A stretch of DNA of 64,000 nt from Algoriphagus sp. A40 (lineage in GTDB: Bacteria > Bacteroidota > Bacteroidia > Cytophagales > Cyclobacteriaceae): positions 310,001 through 374,000 of the forward strand of contig NZ_MUNY01000072.1 of NCBI RefSeq assembly GCF_002002735.1, read 5' to 3'. Positions 35,164 to 44,035 of this stretch are shown piece by piece (the first letter of the stretch is position 1; the number at the start of each line of letters is the position of its first letter). The position numbers and the translations under genes were made by a program. The notes beneath the pieces are model-generated. The model made no database searches. It was given only the letters and a program-made list of their open reading frames with translations, and was not told where the DNA came from.

Positions 35164-36510
35164 ATGATGAAATGGGAAAAGTTGCTGGCAAACGGGCGTT
35201 TTGGAGTTTCTCCAAAATCTCCGAATTTGGAATCCAGCCGGACAGAATTTGAAATAGATTACGATAGAATCATTTTTTCGGCACCATTTAGGAATCTTCA
35301 GGACAAGACCCAGGTTTTTCCGCTTCCGGAGCAAGCTTTTGTTCACACCCGCTTGACCCATAGCCTCGAGGTGTCCAGTGTAGGCAGATCATTGGGTAAA
35401 TCCTGTGGGGAATTTCTCCTCGAAAAATATCCCGCATTGGAAAAGTTGGGTGTTTCTGCCTCCGCTATCGGGTCAATTGTGGCTGCTGCTTCTTTAACAC
35501 ATGACATTGGAAATCCTCCTTTTGGACATGCCGGTGAAGAAGCTATTTCTGACTTTTTCAGATTACACCCTCATGGGAAAATATGGGAAAAGCATGTCAG
35601 AGTAGATCAGTGGGCGGATCTGATCAACTTCGAAGGAAATGCGCAGGGTTTTCGAATGCTCGTATCCCGCCAATTCGGCTTGAATCTGACTTTTGCCACT
35701 TTGGCCGCATTTACTAAATATCCCCGTCCAAGCCTGATCCCCCAGCGGGATATCGCCCGAAAAAGCCAAAAGAAATTTGGGTTTTTCATCAATCAACTGG
35801 TTGATTTTGAACAAATGACAGAGGCCCTGGGAATCGAGAAAATCAGTGCTGAATGCTGGGTAAGGCATCCATTGGCATTTTTGGTGGAAGCAGCAGATGA
35901 CATTTGCTATACCATTATCGATCTGGAGGATGGATGCACCTTGGGTTTGGTGAGTTTTGAAGAAACGGTGGCGCTTCTTAAGCCGATTCTGGGAGAAAGA
36001 TTTGATGAGGAAAAGTTGAAAGACAGGACCCACACCCAAAATCTGGGTATTTTGAGAGCTATGGCGATCGGACAGTTGGTCGGAGAAACAGTAGAGGTAT
36101 TTGCCCAATATGAGGAAAGCATGCGAAAGGGGAATTTTGACAAAGCCTTGACTGACATTATTCCTTCAGCAAAGACTTTGGCAGCGATTTCTTCCGCTTC
36201 TGTTAGAAAAATTTACCGATCCAAAGTCGTTTTGGAGAAGGAGGCTGCAGGGTTCCAGGTTTTAGAAGGATTGCTTTCAGTGTTTTCCCAAGCACTTTAT
36301 CACCAGTTTTATTATCCTGAATTATTTTCCGGTCAGGACAAAAGCATTTTGAGATTATTGCCGGAGGACTTTCCTCTCAAAGGTTGGGGAGCCGAAGTCA
36401 ATCCCTATCCTTTGCTCAGAAGTCTGGTGGATTTTATTTCCGGAATGACGGATAAGTATGCGCTAAATCTCTACAGAAGAGTTAAGGGAATTTCTTTCCC
36501 GGGCGGGTGA
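35164..36510 (+). CDS. dgt: deoxyguanosinetriphosphate triphosphohydrolase (dGTPase family)
   Basis: A 448-residue HD-superfamily protein. RTEFEIDYDRIIFSAPFRNLQDKTQVF is followed by TRLTHSLEV (metal His66), then LTHDIGNPPFGHAGE with the HD pair His113-Asp114 and His122, and a later DDICYTIIDLEDG. This is the dNTP triphosphohydrolase arrangement, which releases tripolyphosphate from dGTP and tunes dNTP pools. The start at 35164 (MMKWEKLL) is chosen over a TTG 21 bases upstream. It is monocistronic and ends at a shared terminator. Confidence 0.93.
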   Translation: MMKWEKLLANGRFGVSPKSPNLESSRTEFEIDYDRIIFSAPFRNLQDKTQVFPLPEQAFVHTRLTHSLEVSSVGRSLGKSCGEFLLEKYPALEKLGVSASAIGSIVAAASLTHDIGNPPFGHAGEEAISDFFRLHPHGKIWEKHVRVDQWADLINFEGNAQGFRMLVSRQFGLNLTFATLAAFTKYPRPSLIPQRDIARKSQKKFGFFINQLVDFEQMTEALGIEKISAECWVRHPLAFLVEAADDICYTIIDLEDGCTLGLVSFEETVALLKPILGERFDEEKLKDRTHTQNLGILRAMAIGQLVGETVEVFAQYEESMRKGNFDKALTDIIPSAKTLAAISSASVRKIYRSKVVLEKEAAGFQVLEGLLSVFSQALYHQFYYPELFSGQDKSILRLLPEDFPLKGWGAEVNPYPLLRSLVDFISGMTDKYALNLYRRVKGISFPGG

Positions 36511-36523
36511 TCAAAAAAGGCAT

Positions 36524-36562
36524 AAAAAAGCCGGTGAGGATTATCCTTCACCGGCGATTTTT
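36524..36562. terminator. bidirectional terminator between dgt and the small lipoprotein gene
   Basis: GCCGGTGA (36530-36537) and TCACCGGC (36548-36555) make a perfect 8-bp stem with a 10-base loop. It is flanked by A-rich sequence on the left and TTTTTT on the right, so it can act for both the forward dgt transcript and the reverse transcript of the small lipoprotein gene. Confidence 0.85.
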
Positions 36563-36573
36563 TGAAATTTCAA

Positions 36574-36777
36574 TTACTTTGCTGCGGTGGTATCCGTAGC
36601 TGTGGTGTCTACTGCTGTGGTGTCAGCAGGAATTTCTTCAATTACAGGGGCAACTTCTTCTACAGGAGTTTCTTCCACTACCTCTTCTTTTTTAGCTCCA
36701 CAAGAAGCCAAAGTAGCGACTGCAAATCCTACGGCGATTGCCATCACGGTAACTGATTTGAAAGTTTTTGAGATCAT
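36574..36777 (-). CDS. small low-complexity lipoprotein
   Basis: A 67-residue predicted lipoprotein: signal peptide, lipobox TLASC (Cys at 26), then an acidic Glu/Val/Pro-rich segment and a Thr/Ala/Asp tail with DTTA repeats. It has no recognisable domain and the mature part is probably unstructured. Similar tiny acidic lipoproteins with Thr-rich tails occur in many Bacteroidota and are of unknown role. It stands alone, ended by the shared terminator. Confidence 0.75.
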   Translation of the reverse strand: MISKTFKSVTVMAIAVGFAVATLASCGAKKEEVVEETPVEEVAPVIEEIPADTTAVDTTATDTTAAK

Positions 36778-36943
36778 AATTATGATTGGTTAGGTTGATA
36801 GCTTTTTCCACCAAAATGAGTGAAAGGCTGAATAAAATTAAATAATTTGATTCAAAAACAAACTTGTTTTGAATTTTTATTCAGGTTTATTGAAAATATT
36901 GAATTCAATTAAATCCCTTTTTGTCTATGAAAGGATTTGGAAT

Positions 36944-38209
36944 TCAGTCGAAGCTTTCTTTTTCACTCCAATCAATCACTTCATTTTCGAGGTAGTGCGG
37001 GTAGATTTTCCGATGCTGTTTTTTGACTTCTGTGAGAAGTGCATCCCGGAATTCTTCTACATTTTCAGCAGATGCCGCAGCCATAAACACAGGTTTGATT
37101 CCGGTTTTCTTTTCATAAGCATCACTGAGGGCTTTGAAGTCTACATAGCGGGTCTCCTGAAGCTCGTGTTCGCTGATGTGCAGGGATTCTTCTTCGGAAG
37201 GCATCTGATCTACCAGATCAATTTTGTTGAAAACCAGCAAAACAGGCTTGTCTCCTGCCTTGATTTCATTCAAAGTCTGCGTGACTACCCCAATGTGGTC
37301 TTCAAATGCGTGGTGGGAAATATCCACCACATGGACCAACAGGTCCGCCTCGCGGATTTCATCCAGAGTGGATTTGAATGACTCGATCAAGTGAGTGGGT
37401 AGTTTGCGGATGAATCCAACCGTGTCCGAAAGCAGAAACGGAATTGTATCCAAAACGACTTTTCTGACCGTGGAATCGACGGTGGCGAAAAGCTTGTTTT
37501 CTGCCAAAATATCTGTTTTGGTGACCAGGTTCATCAAGGTACTTTTGCCCACATTGGTGTATCCGACCAGAGCTACCCGGACGATTCCTTTTCGGCTTTT
37601 CCTTTGGGTAATTCCTTGTTTTTCGATGTCCAGAAGTTTCTCCTTCAATAAGGTGATTTTAGCACGAATGTCCCGTTTATCAGTTTCGATTTCTTTTTCA
37701 CCGGCACCACCCCTGGTACCTGTGCCACCACGCTGGCGTTCCAAGTGGGTCCACATATTGGTCAAGCGAGGCAATAAATATTGAAATCTGGCCAACTCTA
37801 CCTGGGTTTTGGCTTGGGCAGTCTGAGCTCTTTGGAGGAAAATATCCAAAATCAGCAGCGATCTGTCGTAGATTTTTACTTTGATCTCATTTTCCAGATT
37901 TCGCATTTGTGAAGGACTCAGGTCGTCATCAAATATGACCATGTCCACTTCGAAATGCTCCACATAGGATTTAATGTCCTCGAGCTTTCCGGATCCCACA
38001 AAAGTACGGATGTCCGGTTTTTCCATGCGTTGGGTGAACCTGTAAACTGTTTTTGCACCCAGCGTTTCCGCCAAAAAGGCAAGTTCATCCAGATGTTCTT
38101 CCACCTCTTGTTCACTTTGCTGCTGGCGGATCAGTGTGACCAAAATGGCAGTTTCCATTTTGGGTGCGGTATCGTGAAGTTTTTGGAGTTTCCTTGAAAA
38201 TTTACTCAT
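36944..38209 (-). CDS. hflX: ribosome-associated GTPase HflX
   Basis: A 421-residue GTPase. The N-terminal HflX domain (about 15-200) has TFVGSGKLEDIK and the glycine-rich RGGTGTRGGAGEKEIE linker. The G domain has G1 GYTNVGKST at 216-224, G3 DTVGF and G4 NKID. HflX splits stalled or hibernating ribosomes. The start at 38209 (MSKFSRKL) is preferred over an in-frame ATG 54 bases upstream, because conservation starts here. It appears to be monocistronic. Confidence 0.95.
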   Translation of the reverse strand: MSKFSRKLQKLHDTAPKMETAILVTLIRQQQSEQEVEEHLDELAFLAETLGAKTVYRFTQRMEKPDIRTFVGSGKLEDIKSYVEHFEVDMVIFDDDLSPSQMRNLENEIKVKIYDRSLLILDIFLQRAQTAQAKTQVELARFQYLLPRLTNMWTHLERQRGGTGTRGGAGEKEIETDKRDIRAKITLLKEKLLDIEKQGITQRKSRKGIVRVALVGYTNVGKSTLMNLVTKTDILAENKLFATVDSTVRKVVLDTIPFLLSDTVGFIRKLPTHLIESFKSTLDEIREADLLVHVVDISHHAFEDHIGVVTQTLNEIKAGDKPVLLVFNKIDLVDQMPSEEESLHISEHELQETRYVDFKALSDAYEKKTGIKPVFMAAASAENVEEFRDALLTEVKKQHRKIYPHYLENEVIDWSEKESFD

Positions 38210-38413
38210 AACGGGTTCTATTCGCTTAAATAAAGGTCTATTTCGGGTAAATGGTTCATCCAAAGGGATTGGAGAAAAACCAAGTCTATTAGCTTAGGAT
38301 TTGAATTTCAGCTTCCAGTAAGCAAATTTGGGCATAATTCCTTAGAATAGATTAGGATAGTCTCTGCGGGTGTGGTTATTTTACCGCTTAAAGCCGTAGA
38401 ATTTATCCCCAAA

Positions 38414-38968
38414 ATGGCAGAATTGCGTCGCACTCCGATTTCAGGTCTTCTTGAGATTTTTCCCAAAATATTTCCAGACAGTAGAGGTTATTTCTTCGAA
38501 TCCTTCCGGCAAGATTGGTTGGAAAAGGAAGGCATTGAAGTGGACTGGATTCAGGATAATCAATCTTTTTCCCAAAGAGGCACGGTCCGCGGACTACATT
38601 TTCAGAAATCCCCTTTCGCCCAGGCCAAACTTGTGCGAGTGATCACAGGAAAAGTATTGGACGTGGCTGTCGACCTTAGAAAGGGCTCCCCGACCTATGG
38701 AAAGCATTTTTCCACAGTCTTGGATGGTGAAAGAAACAATTTGCTTTATGTTCCTACTGGTTTTGCCCATGGTTTTTCGGTTTTGGAAGATGCTGTTTTC
38801 GTGTATAAGTGTTCTAATTATTACAACAAGCCTGCCGAGGGCGGGATCCTTTGGAATGACCCAAAACTAGGGATCGACTGGCTGGTTGAGGAACCGATTA
38901 TTTCGGATAAGGATAAACAATGGGTAACCCTGGATGAATTTACTACTCAAAGCGGAGGAGGTTTGTGA
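38414..38968 (+). CDS. rfbC: dTDP-4-dehydrorhamnose 3,5-epimerase
   Basis: A 184-residue cupin epimerase. Recognisable parts are DSRGYFFESF, QDNQSFSQRGTVRGLHFQ (catalytic His in GLHFQ), then VDLRKGSPTYGKHFS and FAHGFSVLEDAVFVYKCSNYY. It would form dTDP-L-rhamnose-pathway sugars. The ATG at 38414 is preferred to an earlier in-frame start at 38372. It overlaps the following CpsB-type phosphatase by 1 base, so the two are in one operon. RfbA, B and D are not in this window. Confidence 0.92.
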   Translation: MAELRRTPISGLLEIFPKIFPDSRGYFFESFRQDWLEKEGIEVDWIQDNQSFSQRGTVRGLHFQKSPFAQAKLVRVITGKVLDVAVDLRKGSPTYGKHFSTVLDGERNNLLYVPTGFAHGFSVLEDAVFVYKCSNYYNKPAEGGILWNDPKLGIDWLVEEPIISDKDKQWVTLDEFTTQSGGGL

Positions 38969-39717
38969 TGGGATGGTTTGACGTTTTCAAAAAAAAGCCA
39001 TCTGAACCTGTCCCACTTGACTTGTCATGGCTGAAGGTGGACATGCATTCCCATTTGATTCCTGGAATAGACGATGGCTCCAAATCCATGGAAGAATCAC
39101 TGGAATTGGTGAAAAGGTTGGCTGACTTTGGTCTGAAAAAAATCATCACCACTCCTCACATCATGTCTGAATATTACCGCAATACGCCGGAAATTATCGG
39201 GATGGGACTTGAAGATCTACGTAAAGCGGTCAAAAACGAAGGAATAACCTTAGAAATTGAAGCGGCGGCAGAATATTACATGGATGAGATATTTCTCGAA
39301 AAAGTGAAATCCGGCGAAAGGATGCTCACTTTTGGAGAGGATTATATTCTTGTGGAAACGGGTTTTATCAATAAACCCCAAATGCTCCTTGATATTATTT
39401 TTCACCTGGAAATGGCGGGATACAAGCCAATTCTCGCCCATCCGGAGCGATACCAATATCTGATCGGGGACAAAAAACTTCAGGAAGAACTGATTGACAG
39501 AAAGCTTCTTTTCCAAGTGAATTTGCTGTCCTTTACGGGATTCTATTCCAGACAGGTCAAGGATTTTGGGGAAATGCTGGTTGAGCGAGGAGTTGTCGCA
39601 CTGCTTGGTACAGATTGCCACAACGCCAGATATCTGGATATGCTGGAGACCCTGCCCAAGTACCAAAAAATCTACGAGAAAATTCAAAACCTCGATCTAA
39701 TCAACACCCGACTGTAA
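38968..39717 (+). CDS. CpsB/YwqE-type tyrosine-protein phosphatase (PHP fold)
   Basis: A 249-residue PHP-domain metallophosphatase. The signature DMHSHLIPGIDDG at 25-37 supplies His27 and His29 as metal ligands, with the family's TTPHIMSEYY, ILVETGF, ILAHPERYQ and GTDCHNARYL blocks following. These enzymes dephosphorylate the tyrosine kinases that control capsule or exopolysaccharide export, so the gene fits with rfbC and the SDR as an envelope-glycan cluster. The start overlaps the rfbC TGA. No kinase is present in this window. Confidence 0.92.
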   Translation: MGWFDVFKKKPSEPVPLDLSWLKVDMHSHLIPGIDDGSKSMEESLELVKRLADFGLKKIITTPHIMSEYYRNTPEIIGMGLEDLRKAVKNEGITLEIEAAAEYYMDEIFLEKVKSGERMLTFGEDYILVETGFINKPQMLLDIIFHLEMAGYKPILAHPERYQYLIGDKKLQEELIDRKLLFQVNLLSFTGFYSRQVKDFGEMLVERGVVALLGTDCHNARYLDMLETLPKYQKIYEKIQNLDLINTRL

Positions 39718-39727
39718 TATCCGGCCT

Positions 39728-40687
39728 ATGAATATTCTGATTACAGGAATAACCGGTCTGTTCGGAAGTCAATTGGCGAAGGAATTTAGTCAGTTGGGGA
39801 AAATCCATGGTCTGAAAAAAGAGCATTCAAAGTTGGATCTTCTCAGGGATGCCAATTATGAGATTCAATGGCATAAGGGAGAACTTTCTGATGTGGAATC
39901 TCTGCTGGAGGCTCTCCAGGGCATTGACCTCGTAGTTCATTCAGCAGGGCTCGTATCTTTTTCTTCCAGAGACAAAGAAAAACTCCACCAGACAAATACA
40001 GTTGGTACAGCCAACTTGGTCAATGCTATGCTAAGTGCCGGAGTGACCAAACTTGTCCACGTAAGCTCGGTGGCTGCCATTGGCAGAAGTCCCGAGCTGA
40101 GTGTGATCAATGAGGAATTTAAATGGGTCGAATCGCCTCTGAATACGGATTATGCAATTTCAAAGTATTGGGCCGAGCTCGAAGCTTGGCGGGGAGAGCA
40201 GGAGGGCCTCGACCTGATAGTGGTGAATCCATCTGTGCTTTTGGGCAAGGCAACATATGGTAAAAGCAGCACGGCGATTTATTCCTATGTCTTGGAAGGA
40301 AACAAATACTTCCCGAAAGGGGATCTGAATTTCATAGATGTCCGTGATGCGGCAATTATTACCAGAGCTTTGGTGGAAAATCAAGCCTGGGGTGATCGGT
40401 ATATTTTGAACAGCTGCAGCCTTTCTTATCGTGAATTTTTCACGGAAATGGCTTCAGTTTTTGAAAAAAAGCCTCCAAAAATTCCGGTAAGCAACTGGCA
40501 GATATCCCTGGGCTCAATAATATTTTCTCTCCTTAGGACATTGGGACTAAGCAAAAGTCCGCTCACAAAAAAGACCGCGATGCTGGCACAACAGGCTATT
40601 CGGTTCGACAATTCCAAAATCCAAGAACTTCTCGATTACCGGTATACCTCCCTTAGAGAAAGTCTGGAATGGGCCAAAATTCCCTGA
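39728..40687 (+). CDS. NAD-dependent epimerase/dehydratase (extended SDR)
   Basis: A 319-residue extended SDR with ITGITGLFGSQLAKEF at 5-20 (glycine-rich NAD site), VSSVAAIGRS, and a YxxxK catalytic pair in TDYAISKYWAE. A hydrophobic stretch of about residues 255-275 is present. It most resembles DFR/NAD-dependent epimerases acting on nucleotide sugars or 3-beta-hydroxysteroids. It starts 10 bases after the CpsB-type gene and so belongs to the same run. The substrate is unknown. Confidence 0.88.
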   Translation: MNILITGITGLFGSQLAKEFSQLGKIHGLKKEHSKLDLLRDANYEIQWHKGELSDVESLLEALQGIDLVVHSAGLVSFSSRDKEKLHQTNTVGTANLVNAMLSAGVTKLVHVSSVAAIGRSPELSVINEEFKWVESPLNTDYAISKYWAELEAWRGEQEGLDLIVVNPSVLLGKATYGKSSTAIYSYVLEGNKYFPKGDLNFIDVRDAAIITRALVENQAWGDRYILNSCSLSYREFFTEMASVFEKKPPKIPVSNWQISLGSIIFSLLRTLGLSKSPLTKKTAMLAQQAIRFDNSKIQELLDYRYTSLRESLEWAKIP

Positions 40688-40847
40688 ATCAAACTTATTA
40701 TTCTAAGCCAGCGTTTAGTCAAAAGGTAAACCCAGAATTTTTCACCATTTCCTGGCAAAAAAAATTTCCAGAAATGGAAAAATTAATAAAAGCAAATATT
40801 GAGTTACCTGTAATATTGGTATCTTAAATAAACCATAACACCATCGA

Positions 40848-42269
40848 ATGACCGGAGATCACGATCACGACTGGGAAGAGGATAAAAAGCTCGTGGAGCG
40901 ATTTGAAAATTCCCTGAAATCAAACCTCGACCTCTATTTCGAAGAAGAAGAACTGGAAGATATTATCCGGTTTTACTTCGATCAGCAAAAGTTCCTCAAA
41001 GCACTAAGAGCTTCAGAATTTGCCTTGGAAAAGTTTCCTTTTTCAGTGGAGATCCGCTTGCTCAAAGCTCAATGTCTTATCTTCAATGATGAGCTGGATG
41101 AGGGTTTGGGTATTTTGGAAAATCTGAACAACCTCTCGCCAAACAATGAGGATATCGTATTGGCCCTGGCCAACGCCCAGATTCTGGCAGGGAACCATCA
41201 GGAAGGAATTGAACTGCTGGAAAATTATTTGCCGATGGCGGAAGACAAAGCAGAAGTTTTTTATTCCCTGGGAAATCTCTACCGCGCCAAGGGTGACAAT
41301 GCCAAAGCCAGTGACTATTTCAAAGAGGCGGTAAAAAACCGGATCAACCACGAAGATGCATTGTTTCAACTGGCAATGATCACGGAGGAAGAAGGCTCCT
41401 TTGACGAAATCCTGGAGTTTTATCAGGAATTCATTGATCAAGATCCTTATTCAGCCGGTGCATGGTACAATCTAGGAGTGGTCTATAATCGACTCGGGCG
41501 ATTTGAAGATGCGATTTCAGCCTATGAATATGCCTTGATCATTGATGATGCTTTTGCCTCGGCATATTTCAACATGGGAAACTCCCTGATGAATACCCAC
41601 CAATATGAAGCGGCATTGGAGGCTTACCAAAACACGATCAACTGTGAAGGTGTAAATGCCGAAAACTGCTGCTATATGGGTGCGGCCTATGAGAAATTGG
41701 GCAAGATAGACGAGGCTTTCAAATATTTTAAGAAATCAGCAAAGCTGGATGAAGAATACGATGATGCCTGGTTTGGACTGGGAATGTGTATGCTGAAAAA
41801 GGAAAAGTTTTTCGAAGCGATCCACTATTTCAAAAAAGCGCTCAATCTCAATAAGGACAATGCAAATTACTGGGTGGGACTTGCAGATGCTGAATTCAAT
41901 CTGGGAAATATGCAGGCAGCCTCGGAAGCTTATGAGGAAGCAATCAATCTTGAACCCGGCATTATGGAGACTTATGTCAATCTCTCTGTGATTTACTTTG
42001 AGCAAAACCGATTTGAAGAAGCCATTGATGTCGTACGGGAAGGGATAGAAGAAGCCCCTGAAGAACCTGAGCTATATTATCGCATGGTTGTTTACCTCGT
42101 GAAGATGGGCAAATACAAGGAGGCGTTTTCTTATTTGGAAAATGCATTAACTTTGGACTTTGATAGGCATACCATCTTGTACGAATTGATGCCGGAGCTG
42201 AAACAACAAAAGGCCATCTACAAGATCATCGCCCAATACCGGGATGACCATCCCAGCTCTAAACTTTAA
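40848..42269 (+). CDS. tetratricopeptide repeat protein
   Basis: A 473-residue soluble protein built from about a dozen TPR units from residue 40 to the end, with typical AWYNLGVVYNRLGRFEDAI, AYFNMGNSLMNTHQYEAAL and AWFGLGMCMLKKEKFFEAI blocks. The N-terminal 35 residues are acidic. There is no signal peptide, enzyme domain or membrane segment, so it is a cytoplasmic scaffold of unknown partners. Strong acidity is evident throughout. comA starts 10 bases after its stop, suggesting co-transcription. Confidence 0.9.
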   Translation: MTGDHDHDWEEDKKLVERFENSLKSNLDLYFEEEELEDIIRFYFDQQKFLKALRASEFALEKFPFSVEIRLLKAQCLIFNDELDEGLGILENLNNLSPNNEDIVLALANAQILAGNHQEGIELLENYLPMAEDKAEVFYSLGNLYRAKGDNAKASDYFKEAVKNRINHEDALFQLAMITEEEGSFDEILEFYQEFIDQDPYSAGAWYNLGVVYNRLGRFEDAISAYEYALIIDDAFASAYFNMGNSLMNTHQYEAALEAYQNTINCEGVNAENCCYMGAAYEKLGKIDEAFKYFKKSAKLDEEYDDAWFGLGMCMLKKEKFFEAIHYFKKALNLNKDNANYWVGLADAEFNLGNMQAASEAYEEAINLEPGIMETYVNLSVIYFEQNRFEEAIDVVREGIEEAPEEPELYYRMVVYLVKMGKYKEAFSYLENALTLDFDRHTILYELMPELKQQKAIYKIIAQYRDDHPSSKL

Positions 42270-42279
42270 AACCTGGCAA

Positions 42280-43050
42280 ATGAATTATGTGCTGAAGAAT
42301 ATTCCTGTACGGACTGAGAAGCCACGTACCACGGGATTTACTATGGCTATGGACAAAGGTCTTAGCCTTCGGGAAACCGAAGATTTTGTAGATAGCTGCT
42401 CAGATTATGTTGACATCGTCAAGCTGGGTTGGGCTACTTCTTATGTTACCAAACATCTCAATGAAAAGTTAGCTGTTTACAAGGCAGCCGGAATCCCGGT
42501 TTATTTGGGAGGGACACTTTTTGAAGCCTTTATTGTCAGGGGACAATTTGAAGACTACCGAAGAGTACTTGACAAGTATGAATTGGAATTTGCCGAGGTT
42601 TCCGATGGATCGATTTCATTGAATCACGACAAAAAGTGTGAATACATCTCCACCCTTGCCCAGCAGGTGACGGTTCTTTCCGAAGTGGGTTCTAAAGATG
42701 CCGCCAAAATCATCCCTCCTTATAAGTGGATCGAGCAAATGCAAACAGAACTCGCTGCAGGGGCTTGGAAAGTAATCGGAGAAGCACGCGAAGGAGGAAA
42801 TGTCGGCTTGTTTCGAGATTCAGGTGAGGTACGTCAAGGACTGGTTGAAGAAATTTTAACTCAGGTACCTGAGGAAAGAATCATCTGGGAAGCACCTCAG
42901 AAATCCCAGCAAGTTTGGTTTATCAAACTGCTCGGTGCCAATGTCAATCTCGGAAATATCAGCCCTTCAGAGGTTATTCCTTTGGAAACAATCCGCTTGG
43001 GACTCAGAGGGGATACCTTCGATCATTTCCTGGGAGAAATCAAGCTTTAA
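42280..43050 (+). CDS. ComA-like phosphosulfolactate synthase
   Basis: A 256-residue TIM-barrel protein resembling ComA, which adds sulfite to phosphoenolpyruvate to give (R)-2-phospho-3-sulfolactate, the first step of coenzyme M synthesis in methanogens. Matching blocks are DYVDIVKLGWATSYV, YLGGTLFEAF, FAEVSDGSISL and IIWEAPQKSQQVWFIKLLGANVNLGNI. Bacteria with this gene do not make coenzyme M. In Bacteroidota a route to cysteate for sulfonolipids is a plausible role, but inference. The start at 42280 (MNYVLKN) gives the family N-terminus. It ends at a strong terminator. Confidence 0.88.
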   Translation: MNYVLKNIPVRTEKPRTTGFTMAMDKGLSLRETEDFVDSCSDYVDIVKLGWATSYVTKHLNEKLAVYKAAGIPVYLGGTLFEAFIVRGQFEDYRRVLDKYELEFAEVSDGSISLNHDKKCEYISTLAQQVTVLSEVGSKDAAKIIPPYKWIEQMQTELAAGAWKVIGEAREGGNVGLFRDSGEVRQGLVEEILTQVPEERIIWEAPQKSQQVWFIKLLGANVNLGNISPSEVIPLETIRLGLRGDTFDHFLGEIKL

Positions 43051-43066
43051 TAAAATCCTAACTTTA

Positions 43067-43102
43067 GCAGGCTGATCGATTCATCGGTCAGCCTTTTTCT
43101 TT
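43067..43102 (+). terminator. rho-independent terminator after comA, abutting the DUF368 start
   Basis: AGGCTGATCGA (43069-43079) and TCGGTCAGCCT (43084-43094) form an 11-bp stem with one G-U pair and a TTCA tetraloop, followed by TTTTCTTT. The U-tract ends right before the ATG at 43103, so the start of the DUF368 gene lies inside the terminator's downstream edge. Confidence 0.85.
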
Positions 43103-44035
43103 ATGAATTCAATCAAAAAATACGCCCTGACCTACCTCAAAGGAATGGCAATGGGAGCCGCAGATATAGTTCCGGGTGTATCGGGAGGATCAATTGCCCT
43201 GATAGCCGGTATTTACCAGGAGCTGCTCAACAGTATTAATTCATTTTCACTGGAGAATCTCAAGCTTTTGGGAAAATTCGAAGTGAAATCATTTTACAAA
43301 GCAGTCAATGGATCTTTTTTGCTCAGTCTGCTTTTGGGAATTCTGACCAGTATTTTTGCGCTATCAAACCTGATCACTTACCTGATGAGTGACCACCCTA
43401 TTCCCTTATGGTCCTTTTTTACTGGGCTGATATTGATCAGTGCATTTTTGATTTTGAAAGAAATCAAAAGGTGGCATCTGGGGGTGATTTTGGCTGTTTT
43501 GATAGGTACTGGAATTGCCTATTGGGTGACCAATTTGCCACCCACGACCACACCCAATGCGATTTGGTTCACTTTTGTGTCAGGGGCTATTGCCATCTGT
43601 GCGATGATTCTTCCGGGAATCAGCGGAAGCTTTATTCTCCTGATCATGGGCCAATATGAACCGATCCTGCAGGCTGTAAATGAGCGCAATTTCCTGAAGC
43701 TGTTTGTTTTTGCTGCCGGGTGTGCAGTGGGTATTCTTTCGTTCAGCAGAGTTGTTTCTTGGCTTTTAAGGAAATACCACTCTGCTACTATTGGGTTACT
43801 TTCAGGCTTTATGCTGGGTTCGGTCAATGAGCTTTGGCCTTGGAAAATAGTCACAGCTTGGAGAACTTCTTCAGATGGAGAACAAAAACCCTTTTTGGAT
43901 GAAAATATTTTACCGGGAGATTATTTGGAACTGGTTGGCAAGGAGCCGCTGATTCTTTCGGCATTTTTGGCATTTGCCTTCGGCATCTTCTTGGTTCTCT
44001 TTATCGAATGGTTGGCTGCTAAGCTTTTGAAATGA
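43103..44035 (+). CDS. DUF368 family polyprenyl-phosphate transporter
   Basis: A 310-residue membrane protein with about eight helices and the DUF368 signature KGMAMGAADIVPGVSGGSIALIAGIY near the N-terminus, repeated as CAMILPGISGSFILLIMGQYEP, the two inverted-repeat re-entrant segments. Members (PopT) recycle undecaprenyl phosphate from the outer to the inner face of the membrane, supplying the carrier for cell wall and glycans. The stop overlaps the start of aroE by 4 bases. Confidence 0.93.
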   Translation: MNSIKKYALTYLKGMAMGAADIVPGVSGGSIALIAGIYQELLNSINSFSLENLKLLGKFEVKSFYKAVNGSFLLSLLLGILTSIFALSNLITYLMSDHPIPLWSFFTGLILISAFLILKEIKRWHLGVILAVLIGTGIAYWVTNLPPTTTPNAIWFTFVSGAIAICAMILPGISGSFILLIMGQYEPILQAVNERNFLKLFVFAAGCAVGILSFSRVVSWLLRKYHSATIGLLSGFMLGSVNELWPWKIVTAWRTSSDGEQKPFLDENILPGDYLELVGKEPLILSAFLAFAFGIFLVLFIEWLAAKLLK

